Assembly: GCA_027625915.1 (NCBI GenBank)
Contig: JANTQA010000023.1
Coordinates: 5,456,001-5,520,000, forward strand
Source: Anaeramoeba flamelloides
Lineage: Eukaryota; Metamonada; Anaeramoebidae
DNA: 64,000 nt
Direction: 5' to 3'
The notes under the pieces are model-generated. The model did no database searches, had not been told where the DNA came from, and worked only from the letters and a program-made list of their open reading frames with translations. The translations under genes were made by a program, and so were the position numbers. Below are positions 12,714-25,300 of the stretch, one piece after another (the stretch's first letter is position 1; each line of letters opens with the position of its first letter).

Positions 12714-12811
12714 CAGTCTTTCCAAAGCTACCGTGAAATTTTTTCAACTTTTTATAAATCTATATCAACATCAAAATTTGATATTGAAAAAATTTCACGG
12801 TAGCCTTGGAA
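12714..12811. mobile_element. Small MITE (about 98 bp, TIR CTACCGTGAAATTTTTTCAA)
   Basis: Two arms, CCAAAGCTACCGTGAAATTT at the left and its complement at the right, flank a short spacer, and most of the element can fold on itself. It lies exactly at the 5' truncation of LINE A. A lone, diverged end of the same family occurs at about 13672-13700 (CCTACCTTGAAATTT). Confidence 0.7.
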
Positions 12812-12812
12812 C

Positions 12813-12954
12813 AATTGTAAATCATGAAAATGATATTTTTTATTATTACTTTTTGATTGATTGGATTTTGAGATGATTAAGTGTAATTTAATTAATCATT
12901 ATTCGAACAAGTAGACAAGTTATAATTTTAAAAGTTTGATTCTTAAATAAAAGG
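12813..12954. mobile_element. Foldback element (AATACCGGACATG family), right part of the split copy
   Basis: The sequence TTTTTGATTGATTG through AATTTTAAAAGTTTGATTCT matches the right half of the copy at 15366-15866, in the same orientation as the left half at 9866-10120. This supports one element interrupted by LINE A. Its right terminus is missing, replaced by the Tc1-like relic. Confidence 0.55.
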
Positions 12955-13345
12955 ATTTGAATATAAACTCCATTTCAAAATCATTGGCTTATTAAAAATC
13001 AAATTTTAATGAAAAATATTTTTAATAATTGAAAAAATCTATTAGAATATAAAAATTTCGCTTTTAATATTCAGTTCTATACTCAAGAGAAATTTATTTT
13101 TGGTCTAAAAATAAAAGAAAAACAAATAAAAAAAAACAGTTAAAAAAAATTATGCCATTTATTTTGAAAGAAACATGAAATAAAAAATAGAAAATTGTAA
13201 TAAATTAGTAAAACCCATTTATCGAAACCCCTTCCATTTGAATAACTAAATCTAATCTATTTTTCATATTTAATTCCGATTTTTTCATAAATTCATCTGT
13301 TACTTCTTTCCAATTTTCCATTTTCATTTTCCATTTTAACAAAAT
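12955..13345 (-). mobile_element. Tc1/mariner-like transposon relic with transposase C-terminus
   Basis: The plus-strand left end is TATAAACTCCATTTCAAAAT. On the minus strand, about 13325-13210 encodes a 38-residue open stretch ending in a stop (starting MENWKEVTDEFMKKSELNMK, closing with the motif DLVIQMEGVSINGFY). This has the spacing of the C-terminal end of Tc1/IS630 transposases (W, then M-x-x-R, then VI-x-x-x-G). The DDE core is not seen. A second, more decayed copy in the opposite orientation is at 49804-50293. The family name is an inference from a short motif. Confidence 0.5.
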
Positions 13346-13400
13346 ATGGTGGTCAAAATAAAAAAGAGAAAAAATGATTTATTTGCAAAATTTTCATTGT

Positions 13401-13419
13401 GGGGGGGGGGGGGGGGGGG
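13401..13419 (+). repeat. G19 homopolymer
   Basis: Nineteen consecutive G's lie in DNA that otherwise rarely contains more than three or four G's in a row. The run is directly downstream of the Tc1-like relic. It is capable of forming a G-quadruplex. Confidence 0.95.
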
Positions 13420-15365
13420 ACTTCGAATGATAAAAATACAATTCAAAATTCAAATATAACATGGGCCATTTATTATGAAATTTAGTTTATATATAAAAGA
13501 AATTACCAAACAATTTTCAGAATATTAACAATTAAAAATCGAGTTCGCGATTTTTTTCACTATTTTACTTATTAAGAGCTGTAAAAAGTTGACGATCTTA
13601 GAACTAAGTGAAAAATTTGTTACAAAATCAAGTTTTCTTCAAACTGAATGAATAAAACCTAAAAGATCTTACAGCCTTTCCAAACCTACCTTGAAATTTG
13701 ACAGACATAGGAATTGACTTTTTGTCTTAGCTAAATACTAAAAATAAAACTCTTTGGTTATATGCTGTCACATAATTTTATGGTTTGTTATATGTTTTTT
13801 AAAACAATTGCTTATTTGAAAGACAAACAAATAAATCTTTATGTTTATCAAACCAATTCAACAATCCAAAGTAAAGTTTCCAAAGATGGGAGATCTAATT
13901 TAATAATCACTTTTTAGGAGTATACCATTTGATTTTTAGGTGTTGAGAAATTGAAGATCCGCCAAATACAAGTAAAAATATTTTAAAATTCTTGATCATT
14001 TCAACGGCTTGGTAGTCAAAAATTCAATTTTCCTTACTTCTCAATTGGAAATTTTTGTTCTATGATAACATTTCAGTGTTTCTAATATGCGATCACATAA
14101 CTATAAAATCCTTTCATAAAAAACAAAGTGTGAGATAGAAACTGAATTTTCGGTTTATCGGGAATTTCAGGGTAGGGTTATAACAGCTGTAACAAAATCA
14201 ATTGAAAAAGATATTTTTGAATTTTAAAAGAGCTACCTTATTGTAATTGAAGATAAATTATAAAGATTTAATTTTGCTATTTGTGAGTGAATTTGAGATA
14301 AAAACACATATGCTATTTAATTTGAAGTTAAGAATATTGAAATAGTAGATATTTATAATACATTATAACTAAATTCCTGGTATAGTCAGACGAAAGGAAA
14401 TAATATTAAAAGAGTTTACAATAATTAGGATTTTAATTTTCTTTCATTAATTTATTTTATCTTTTTTGCCTCTAAAAATAGGAAAACAATTGAGATGATA
14501 TAATTTGCCAACATTATAAATAAAAACTACAGATCCAATTTTTATTATTGGAAGCCAATATATTTCTTATTATTCATGGTACACCATTGGAATCATAAAA
14601 TATAACAAATTGGAGTTCGTTTATTTTTAATCCAGAGGAATTTTGAAAATAAATAAATTTGGAGAGAGCAATTAACCTAAAAAAGTGAGAATATTTATTT
14701 TAAAATATCTTTATAAAATTTCTAATATAAATTTATTTAAATATTTAAATTTATTATCAATCATTCATTGAATCTTAACAACAATTCTATTTTTTTATTC
14801 TTTTAGTATGGCCTTACATAAATAAAAGATATATAATTTACTGATCTCAATTTTATATGGGTATTTTTTAAAGTTGAAAAATATTTTATTTTATTTCTGA
14901 TGACCCAAATCATTGTTTTTCTTCGAGGTTTAATCTTGAAAAATATTTCTAAAAGAAGAGAAAATTTTTAACTATAGTTCATTTTATAAAAAATTATTTG
15001 TGATCTTTTCCATATTGCACGGTTTTTTATTGAAATTGGTAGTACATTGTTTTATCCAAAAAAAAAGATAATTTTTGTTTTTCCTTTTTTTGAAATTTTT
15101 TCATGTGCATATTTTCATTTAAAGAGCAAAGAGATTGAATTCAACCAGTATTAATATTTTACTTAATTTCTTATTGACTATTTACGAATATATCTACTCA
15201 CAATGAGGAATTTTTATGAAAAGTTAAAAAAAAAAAAAGATGTACATTTTTGTTCAAGTCTTATACTTTATAATATTAACAAAAAAAATACCTGGTATAA
15301 AAAATAAGTGTGAAACAATTATTAATTGATCATATTTGCAAAATTGTTGATTAATTACAAATATT
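13420..15365. other. Intergenic, nothing recognised
   Basis: The stretch is AT-rich without a plausible ORF, RNA gene or clear repeat boundary. A lone MITE end lies near 13672-13700. Confidence 0.6.
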
Positions 15366-15866
15366 GTAGGGAAAACAATACGGGATATTGAAAATAATCC
15401 CGTACAAGATTTTTAATTGTTAAGATAAGGAGAAATTGTGACACAATATCATTTTATTTACAATCAAATCCTTTTTATATGTAAATAAATTTTTTTTGAG
15501 CTGAGTAATATACCTACTAAAGTTGATTAAAACGAGTTATCTATTGAGTATTTATTTAATTGTTTGTTAACCTAATTAGATCAACCTATTTTGAAAAATA
15601 ATAGAGTTTTATAGAGGTTTGCTATGAGTTTGGAAAATGATAATTTTTTATTCTTGTTTTTTGATTGATTGAATGGTGTTTTGAAGAAGACCAATTTCAT
15701 TAATCTTCATTCTAAGAAGGGGATAGTTATAATTTTAAAAGTTTGATTCTTACATAAAAGAAATTATTATTTTAAATAAAAGCAATTATACAACAATTTT
15801 CCTAATATTATCCAATTAACAATCTTGTCAGGGATTTTTTTAATGTCTATATTTTTTTCACGACCA
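15366..15866. mobile_element. Foldback element (AATACCGGACATG family), near-complete copy
   Basis: The left end is TAGGGAAAACAATACGGG and the right end is the complement of TCGTGAAAAAAATATAGAC. The long arms are complementary (ATCAAATCCTTTTTATAT against the far-side partner, and the repeated AATCCCGTACAAGATTTTTA against its partner CTTGTCAGGGATTTTTTTAA). The interior matches 45272-45756 and the split copy. It is noncoding. It ends about 510 bp before the LRR-PP2C start codon. Confidence 0.65.
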
Positions 15867-16376
15867 TACTAAAAAAAATTACATTTCTCATGAATTCAAA
15901 GAATAGTTTAAAAATTTTGCTTCAATTTTCATTTTTTTATAATTCGAAAACTCTACTTTCAATAACATTTCCTTAGAAAGTACATTTCAAAACCCATTAT
16001 TTGGGTATTGTTTCTTTAGAATAAGACCACTTAAATTCTTTCTTCAAAAGTGTGCCAACAAATATAATACAAAACCGAAAATGAACCAAAAATACAAAAT
16101 TATTGATTTGAATTTGTTAGTAATATATAATACGATGATCAATTAATCTTCACTATTTATTTAAAATCAAATTTCTTGGTAATTAATTATTTGTGAACCT
16201 AAAAGATTAACTGAAATCCATACCAACAAAGCAAAAGGCCACACACTAAAGATACAATTTCAAAACAGATCTTGAAGAAATCATTTTTTATTATTTTTTT
16301 TCGATCGATTTTTAAAAATATTTCGTTCCAGTCTTTTCGCTTCCATTGCAATAAAACAATTTCCACTCATTTATAG

Positions 16377-19300
16377 ATGAGAACAAACCTTACTGTTCCT
16401 CTTGACGAACAAAGTCATACCATTAATATAAGCTCGCAGTCGATTGATCAGCTTCCTGAAAAGGATAAACATTACTTGGCAGTGAAAAGTCTTTTTTTGA
16501 ATGACAACAACATTCAAAAACTTCCTGGTGCTTTATTAAAGAACAGAACGTTAGTTTATTTAAATTGGTCGAACAACAATCTGTCGAAATTCCCAAAGAA
16601 AGTATGCAAAATCAAGTCCTTAAACAATTTAGATTTGTCTCGTAATGGGATAACGACTGTGCCAAAAGAAATCTCTTCACTGTTCAGACTAATGGTTTTG
16701 GATTTGAGCAGGAACAAGATCCAAAAGCTACCGACGCAGATCAAGGATTTAAGAAATTTAATTCTTTTATCATTAAGCGAAAACAAATTGGCCATTGTCC
16801 CAAATGCAATTTATTCAATCAAAACCTTACGTAAATTAGATCTGAGCAAAAACCTTTTCACGAGCATCCCTCCAAGGTTTAGAAAATTAAAGAACCTAAC
16901 CGAGTTGGACCTGTCTTCGAATTCATTAACACACTTTTTTACCATCTCCTTAACAAGCCAACTCTCAAAAGTTGAGACACTATTATTAAATGGTAACCAA
17001 ATTGCGAAAGTCAATGGATCAATTAGCAAATTGATCTCCTTGAAGAAGCTTGATCTAAGAACAAACAACATAATGAAAATCTCGAAAAAGATCAGCAGAT
17101 GTGTCAAATTACAAACCCTTTTGCTTGATCGTAACAATTTATCAGGTTTGCCTTCACTAAGAGCAAACACCCAATTAGCTGAACTGTCACTCTCGGAAAA
17201 TAACTTTTATAGGCTTGATCCTCAGATATATAAGACCAACTCCTTGGTTTGCTTAAGAATTAATGACAATAAGCTATTTGGTATTTCGAAATTATTACCA
17301 AACAACAGCACATTGGAAAAAATCCAAATACTCAACCTTTGCAATAACAAAATTGTTGCAATCGACGACAATTTTTTTCATCAAAATTCCAATTTGGAAC
17401 AGTTATCACTTGAGAATAATAATTTAATTTCAGTCCCAAATTCGATGTTTAATTTACAATTTCTACAAATTTTAAAACTTTCGAGAAATAGATTATCAGA
17501 ACTCCCTTCAAACTTTGGGTTACTTGGTTCAAATTTGAAACAACTGGATCTCTCTTTTAATAGCTTTACTCATTTCCCCATTGGGATTACAGAATGCAAA
17601 AATCTCGAACAGTTGCGCTTAATTTCCAACCAAATAAATGAAATACCTCATCAGATTGAAAACTGCACTCAATTAATTCTTTTAAATCTGTCTTCCAATA
17701 AGTACAATTTACTCCTTTTTTTTATTGATTTTTTTTTTTTTACATTTTCAAGTAGAAAAGTGACAGTTAATAAAATTTTACACTAAAAAGTAGTTTTTAA
17801 ATTACAATTCAATCAAACCATACCTAAACTAAAATTCAAAATTTTCCCTACATTTTAAAACAGTTCAAACAATCACAATAATAGACTTTCATTCAAATTG
17901 AAAATAATTTTGTTTTTTGTAAAATATGAAAATCTTTTTTAGTTTTTTGTTTTCATTTCATTTTTGAATTACATATATTTCGTTAGATCGAAATATTTTT
18001 TTCAACAGTTGATATTAGGTTAAAGGTGAGTTGTTCCAAATAGAAGAACTCAAATAAAATTAGTCTATAGTCTCTATACCTTTGATGGATCAATATTCCT
18101 AATAGAATTTAAACAAATTTATCAATAAATTCTTTTGTTTTTCTCTCCACAAAATTTTTAACACACCCATGATTTATTTTTATTGATAATTATTTATTTT
18201 TTGATTTGTAAGATATTGTAATTTATAAACAATTATTAACATCTCAATTAATGAATGGTTCTAATTTGGAATTTCTTCGAGAATTGATTAAATACGATTT
18301 TTTTTTCAAAAATTGAAATCTGGTGCGCTAAAAATTTTTGAATTGGAGTTTATATCTTAAAATGTAATGTAAATTCAAAAAAGTTTATTTTAGAAAACTA
18401 AATAAAGTTACAAAGTCTTATAATGGTATTTTCTAGGCACTCTTTGAATTAGAAGACACAAATTTAGTCAATTCAAAATCCCAACCTTTAGCAGATAAAT
18501 TATTGTTTAAGCATTTAATCCTTAACAATAAACACTAAATCCAAAAAAGTGTATCAGCTTTTTTTACATTTTATATAATATTATCTTTTTTATGGAAACA
18601 TCTTATTTCGGTTTTGTTAAATCTATTAGTAAAAAACCAAAAAAATATATTTTAAATTTTATTAAAAATTTTCAATTAGATAAAAATAATTTATTAGATA
18701 TTAAAGTAGAGGAAATATTTTCAACTTCTAAAATCAAAGAAATTATCAAATATCAAAAAAATAAATCTGTCAAAGAATTTGATAAAATATTTCAATATAA
18801 ATCGATAAAAAATCAAACTAGTGAATTTTATATAAATTATGACAAATTTCTCAGTACAATCCAAAAAATATTTTTTAATTGGATTAATGATATTTCTCAG
18901 AAAAATATCGGTCTTTATTGTTTTGATTTGGAAACAATCTCCTTGTTATGTGACGAGTTTGGCCTGGAAGAACGAGAAATATGAGATTGTTCGAAGTGAT
19001 ATAAGATGATATTGAGGAGTTCGAAGAACGACGATTAATATCATCTTAGCACTAGAACAATCTCATATTTTGAGTCTGGAAGGAGAACCAAAACGAGGAA
19101 ACATAAAAGGTGACTGTTGAACAAATGAAACAATATGGGTTGCTATGTATTTTTTCAACTCGAGATCTAACTTGTCGAAACAAAAAAAAAGAAAAACAAA
19201 ACCAAACAAACAAAAACAATTACAAAAAATAGTTTACTATTTTTTACTAATACTTTGAAGTACTTGTTCTCCAAAGAATCTTATTCTCACAATTGAGTTT

Positions 19301-22300
19301 ATAAAAACATTGAAGTTAAATTTTACATTTTCATCATCGGTGACAAAACTTGGTTTAAATTTTATAGAGATAAACTAGATCGTTCATCCATTCAATGAGA
19401 TCTATTTACCCTTGTATTTTCCGTTTGTCAGTCAATTCTTGAAACGATCAAACTTAAAAATCTGCATGCATCTATTGGCGTTCTTAACAATTACTGATTT
19501 TGAATATTCCTCTAAAATTTCTTGACTTGACATAGTAAAAAAAATGTTTTTTTTTTCTTTTTTTTTCTTAAAAGACCATTTATTTTTTTCACCTTTCCAA
19601 AACCTCTTATTAATGGTCTCTTCTCTCTTTTTTCGAAGAAAAAAGAGAACAAACAATTTTTTTTTTTTGGTAAATGAGATTAGTTTGTTTTCGAAAAGAG
19701 AAAAAAACCATGTTTGTATATGGACATTGTTTTCAATAACGAAATGGAATTTATTCGATTTCCAAACAGTACACATAATTTGATGGACTTTTTTTTTAAG
19801 CTTTGTTGGAACTAATAATTTGGTTCAAAGAACCAAATTATTAGTTCAAAGAGTTTTTAATTGAGACATGTCCTCTTTTGGGATTTATGAGATTAACAAC
19901 GTCGTAAATTTTATTTTCAAACTCTTCTAAAATAACTTTTAATTACATTTCCAGAATCGAAATTATTGGTAAAATCCAAATTATTTTACTTTGTTAGAAT
20001 TCCAAAAAAGAAGATCAGAAAATTTTCAAACTTTGCCTAATTACTAAAGGATTTCCCTAAATCATTCCACATTGACTACAGTGTAATAATAAGCTTTTTA
20101 GAGAGACAATCTCTTTCTTATCTGTAGTTATCAAAATTTATTTACTTAAATTTACCCAAATAAAATATTTAAGTTTAAAAAAAAATATATTGCAAATTTA
20201 TTAAAAAAAGAAATTTATTGTTCGTTCATAAATCAGGGGACGAAGGTATACCGCTGAATTATCGACCAATTTCAATTAATCAAACTCTTCCAAGATTTTT
20301 TCTAAAATTATTATATGCTGGAATCCAAGATTCTTGGGATTTAGTTTCAAAAAATCAGTTTGGTTTTAAGAAGAAATTAGATACAAGAATTACAGTTTTA
20401 AATTTATTAAATGAATATCAAAAATTAAAAAATGAATTCAAAAATGGAGATGTTTATATTGTAACAATAGATATTCAAAAATGTTTTGACTCTATACATC
20501 ATTCATTGATTTATTATTCAATTAAAAAATTGATTAAAAATGAAATTATTGTAAAATAACTACTTGCATATTATTCAAAAGAAGGAATTGGTGTTTATCA
20601 AGGAGATCCATTATCTCCTTTATTATTTGGATTTATTACTCATTTTCTCTTAGAAAAAATTAAAACATTAGCAATACATGTTCAGATGTTTGCAGATGAT
20701 CTGATTTTGCTTATGAAAGGATCATTGATAGAAATAAATTTTCAACTAGAAAAAATCTTTAAAATTATAAAAGATTTTGGAATGAATCCTAACGATGATA
20801 AAACGAAAAAAACTTTAATTCCAAAGAAAATTTTATATCTTGATATTTGGCTTGATAAAAAACTCATTTAAAGGATAACCTTGAGAAAGTTAAGACCAAT
20901 TTCAAAAAGTTAGTCAATATCTTACAACAAAAAAATTTTTCTAATGGATTAAAAATTCAGTTTTTTAAAGCTGTATTACATAGTCAACTATTATATGGAT
21001 TAGAAATATTTGATTTGACAAAAACAGATTTTAAAGATATTGATACTTGGATTAATAAAAAAATTACAAAATTTTTATTAATTAACCCACACTCTCCCAG
21101 GCTTATTTATAAAACTGAAGCAAAAATTGATCATGTTAGAATAACAATATATAAAAGAAGATTTAAATTAATACAAAAATTAAAAACCCTTGGTTTTGAT
21201 GAATTAATTAATTATCTACCTTTTAGAAAAAAAGAATTTGGAAATATTAACTGGTAATCAAATAACTTAAAAGAATTAGAAATTGAATTGGATAAATTCA
21301 GAATTAATCAACTAGAAAATAGCCCAAGCTGAAAAGTCCAAAAATATTTAAAAATTATCCAAATAAATAATACAATAAACAAACAACAAAGATATTTAAA
21401 ATGGAAGGGTTCAACTTCAATTTTAAAACTCAGAAATTTTACAAATTATTTTAATAGATACTCTTATGTTATGAATAAAAATAAATCAAAAGATTGTGAG
21501 ATATGTAAAAAAATAAATAATTTAGATATCATTGAAGATTTGGACCATTTTCTATGGAATTGCTCAGCCTATGAAAATAATCGTAAAATCTGGATATCTG
21601 AATTAAAAAAAATTAATATATCTATATTAAAAAATAATAATATTGAAAATATTATTATAAAAAAAAGATTCATCAAGTTTATTAGCCTTAGTGGATAATA
21701 AACTTATCTTTGAGTCTTTAATAAGATTCCTAAATAAAAATTTAGGAATTAGGGCACACAAGAGGGGCTAATAACTCCTCCCTTAAATAATAATAATAAA
21801 AAAAAAAATATTATCTTTTTAAATAGTGGTTCTATTTATCAATTGGTAATATCAAAATTCGGAGAATTATTAAAACTGATTGAATCAGCACCTATTATAT
21901 ATAAGGTATTTCCAAAAAAGAAGAAAAAAAAATTTTTTTTTTGAACATTTCATAGAAATTTCTCCTTGTATTTAGTTCAATTCCCAAGTGGTAATATCAA
22001 ATTAAGTGAAATATTAATACTAATTGGACCGATACCCATTATATTTATTTGAAAATATGTTCATTAAACAATTTCTAAAAAATGAAAACAAATTTTTCAA
22101 CTTTTTTTGGTGAAAACAAGGTATGATCAATTTCAATAAAAAAATGGGAAAAAGGTTGTAGGTGGGTAAAATTAATGTGTAATCAATTGTTAAAATAAAC
22201 CATTTTTTTTTTTTGTGATTTTTTTTTTAAAAAAAATTATTTTTGACAAATCCTAAAGAAATTCTATATCTTGGGATTTGGCTTGATAAACAAACTCACT

Positions 22301-25300
22301 TAAAGTTTAACTTTGAAAAAGTTAAAAACTTATTTCAAAAAATTAATTAATATCCTACAACAAAAAAAAAATTTGCAACTGGATTTAAAATCATTTTTTA
22401 AAGCGGTTATACATTGTTAATTATTATATGGATTAGAAATATTTGATCTGACACAAAAAGATTTCAATTCAATTGGTGTATGGATAAATAAAAAAATAAA
22501 AAAATATTTATTAATAAACCCACAATCTCCGAGATTTATTTTATAAAACAGAAACTAAAATAAACTCGGCAAGAATAACGCTATATAAAAGAAGATTTAA
22601 GTAAATACAGAAATTAAAAATTTTGGATTTTGATCAAATAGTTGATAATCTTAAATTTTAGAGAAGAAATCAGAAAACATTAACTGGCAATTTAACACCT
22701 TAAAAGAACTAGAAAATGAACTTGATAAATATTGAATCAAACAACGAGAAAATAGTCCCAGTTGAAAAGTTCAAAAATATTTAACAATAATTTCTATCCG
22801 AAATAATATTAACAAACAGTCGTGTCGTCAAGTGCTATAAAGTGCCTAGGTTTTTTTTAATTTTAGAAATTAAAAAAAAAACTAACGACGGTTTTCTTGA
22901 GGTTTTCTGTTTTATCTTTGAAGTGTTCTAGGTTTTTTTGAGGTTCTCTATTTTATTTGGAAAAACTATTGATTTTCGTTAGGTTTTTTTGAGTTTTCTA
23001 TTTATTTGTGAAGGGTTCTAGGTTTTTTTTTACTTTTTGAAATAAAAAGAAAATTTATGAAATTATCGGTGTATTTCTCAAATTAAAAAAAACCTAACGA
23101 AAATCTATTGATTTTTCAAATAAACAGAAAACTCAAGAAAAGCTAAAGGCGGTTTTTTTTAATTTGAGAAATACACCGATAATTTTATAAATTTTCTTTT
23201 TATTTCAAAAATTAAAAAAAAAACCTAACGACGTTTGCTGTTAGGTTTTCCTGAATTCAAAAGAATAGAGAAAAATCAAATATTTTACTCAACTCTTTTA
23301 AATCCTGGAAAACCTAACAGCAAATAAGGGTGATTAAAAACTCCCCCGTTAAAAAATAAATAAAAAAAAAATAATTTTTTTATGTGAACAATTAAAATTA
23401 AAATGAAAATATGGTGTAATATATATGTTATCTTTTGTTTTTCTAACCTAAAAAATGCATTTTTTAAAAAAAAATAATTTCCTTATATTAATTAACCATA
23501 GATTTAAAGCATTCCCAATTGAACTATTTTCTTTAGTGAATCTTTCTTTTTTATTTCTGGGCAATTGTTTAATTGACACAATACCTGATGGAATTGCATC
23601 ACTCAAGAAACTTGAAGAATTAAATTTAAATTCAAACAGGATTACAAATATATCAAATGATATTGGATCATTAAAGGCACTTATTAAAATAAATTTAAGC
23701 AATAATCAAATAAGTAAAATACCAAATGAATTTTTTAACTTGAATTCAAATTACACAGACGAAGGAATATCTGTTGACCTGAGTAACAACCATTTAATAG
23801 AATTACATCCTAATTGGAAGAAGTTTACCCGTTTACGCTTACTAGATTTATCCCATAATAGCATATCCAAATTTCCTCCAGATTTCTTTACACAATATCA
23901 AGATTTGGAAACATTAAAAATTTCTTATAATAATGCAAAAAATTTGAATTTAACAAATATTTTTTTATTACCTTCTTTGCGCTTTTTACATACTGAAGGA
24001 AATAATTATAATTTAAAATTTAAAAAATTTTTTATTAACTTGTATAATTTTTCAAAAAGAATTAAAAAAGTTATAAATCCTCATAAAATTAATTTTTCTT
24101 CCAAAGACAAGAAAAAAATGTACTTTTTAAAAAATATTCACCAACTTCAGGAATTTTTTGTAAATTCAGATCTGAAAACAGATTTTTCAAAATCCATTTC
24201 AAATAATAGGAAAGAATTTAATTTTGGGTATTCAGAAACGATAGGAAGAAGAAATAAAATGGAAGATTCAATTGATATAAAAATAGGTTTTGGAAAATCA
24301 AACAAAAATGCTTTATTTGCACTTTATGATGGTCATGGTAAATAATTTAAAATTCTTGTTATTATATTTTTTTCGATCTTTTCTTTTTTATTGTTTTGGA
24401 ATTTTTTTGAATGTATATTAATTATTTAATTTAGTACCCTATTATTACACTTTTTTTTTGGGTGAGAATTTGAAAATTATTTTTTTTTTATATTTATTTA
24501 TTGAGAGAAAGCAGTATCAAAGAACATTTACTAAATAAAAAAAGAGAAGAAGAAAAATAATTAAAATATTAAAGTACAAAATTATAATATCATTCACATG
24601 ACCAAATTAAAAATTATCCACGTCCTGAAACAGGATGAGTAAAAACACGATAGAAAGGTTATCAGTAATAAATAAAGATTCCACAAACCGTGATTAATAA
24701 ATTTGCATTTTACAACTCCAAAGAGTGGGGCACTATGTACCCGAATTTATATATTTTTTACTATTTTAAGTATTTTTTGTTTTCACAGAAAATCTTCAAC
24801 ATGGATAATCAAAATTATATTATTTATTGCTCTTGTCGGGAAATTTTCTTCTATAAGCTCTTATGGTTAGAAAACTTAAGGTAATAAAGAAAAAATAAGA
24901 AAAATAAAGTGTAAACAAATTGTTTTCTTTTATTACAAAATCGATTTAATTTGATTTAATACGTTTTGTGGTTGTTTTATAACCCCCTATTTAACATGGG
25001 GGAATTTTATAACATTCTTGAGAAACCAATAAATCATTTGAAAAAATGGAAAAAATGGAAAAAAAATCTTTAAGATCTCTAAAAGCACCAAATAGTGACA
25101 TTCCAAAAACCAATACAGTTATAATCAAATTTCTATTCACAAGGATTTAAAATCGATATATCTCTTTTGGTAATTTTTTCGAAAAAAAGTACTCGTTTTC
25201 GATTGTTGATTTTTTGAGATCGATAGCACTTCACTTGTTGATTAGTTTTAGATTAGTATTAGGCACTTATAAAAATTACAATTTTTTTTTTTTCAATTTA

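Larger units (their letters stand above)
18910..20186. other. Insertion inside LINE B with GC-richer gene-like relics
   Basis: LINE A is continuous across this point, so about 1.28 kb was inserted here. The plus-strand start continues the LINE frame by chance into LYCFDLETISLLCDEFGL then stop. Another frame around 19023-19113 reads GVRRTTINIILALEQSHIL. The minus strand carries the short ORF at 19533-19432. A long imperfect hairpin (18979-19077) and a perfect 18-bp hairpin (19809-19847) lie within. No TIR bounding the whole block was found, so its origin (gene fragment, unknown element) is open. Confidence 0.5.
18590..21795 (+). mobile_element. Non-LTR retrotransposon (LINE) copy B, longest copy, with a 1.28-kb insertion
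   Basis: LINE sequence occupies 18590 to about 18909 and about 20187-21795; the block between is foreign and absent from LINE A. The 5' part encodes a basic pre-RT region (to about residue 103 of the frame starting at 18592). The RT runs from 20218 with YRPISINQ, NQFGFKKKLDTR, the motif A sequence TIDIQKCFDSIHH, motif B YQGDPLSPLL (about 20595) and motif C FADDLILL (20686, FADD in place of the usual YADD). An internal TAA at 20557 splits the RT, a frameshift lies near 20865, and stops occur near 21255 and 21330. The C-terminus (21471-21698) carries a CEIC-x(n)-DHFLWNC zinc-knuckle-like motif. The 3' end has a hairpin and (TAA)n plus A-rich tail. No endonuclease domain is seen, so it is 5' truncated. 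Confidence 0.9.
17702..23501 (+). other. Intron 1 of the LRR-PP2C gene (5.8 kb, transposon-filled)
   Basis: It runs from GTACAATTT to AACCATAG. It contains, in order, a dispersed repeat (17835-18150), LINE copy B with its own insertion (18590-21795), a MITE family 2 fragment (21901-22215), LINE fragment C (22245-22818) and a foldback element (22819-23325). No coding segment belonging to the host gene is evident inside. Confidence 0.8.

Noticed and set aside
16556-17170. Minus-strand frames of 79 and 119 codons
   Set aside because: Antisense shadows of the leucine-rich repeats of exon 1.
17702-17786. Reading exon 1 of the LRR gene through to its own stop as a 469-aa LRR protein
   Set aside because: The last residues become a Phe-run encoded by intron T-tracts, while splicing at 17701 continues the LRR in frame with exon 2.
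22245-23325. LINE fragment C and its foldback as one composite transposon
   Set aside because: Both occur separately elsewhere in the window, so simple adjacent insertion explains them.
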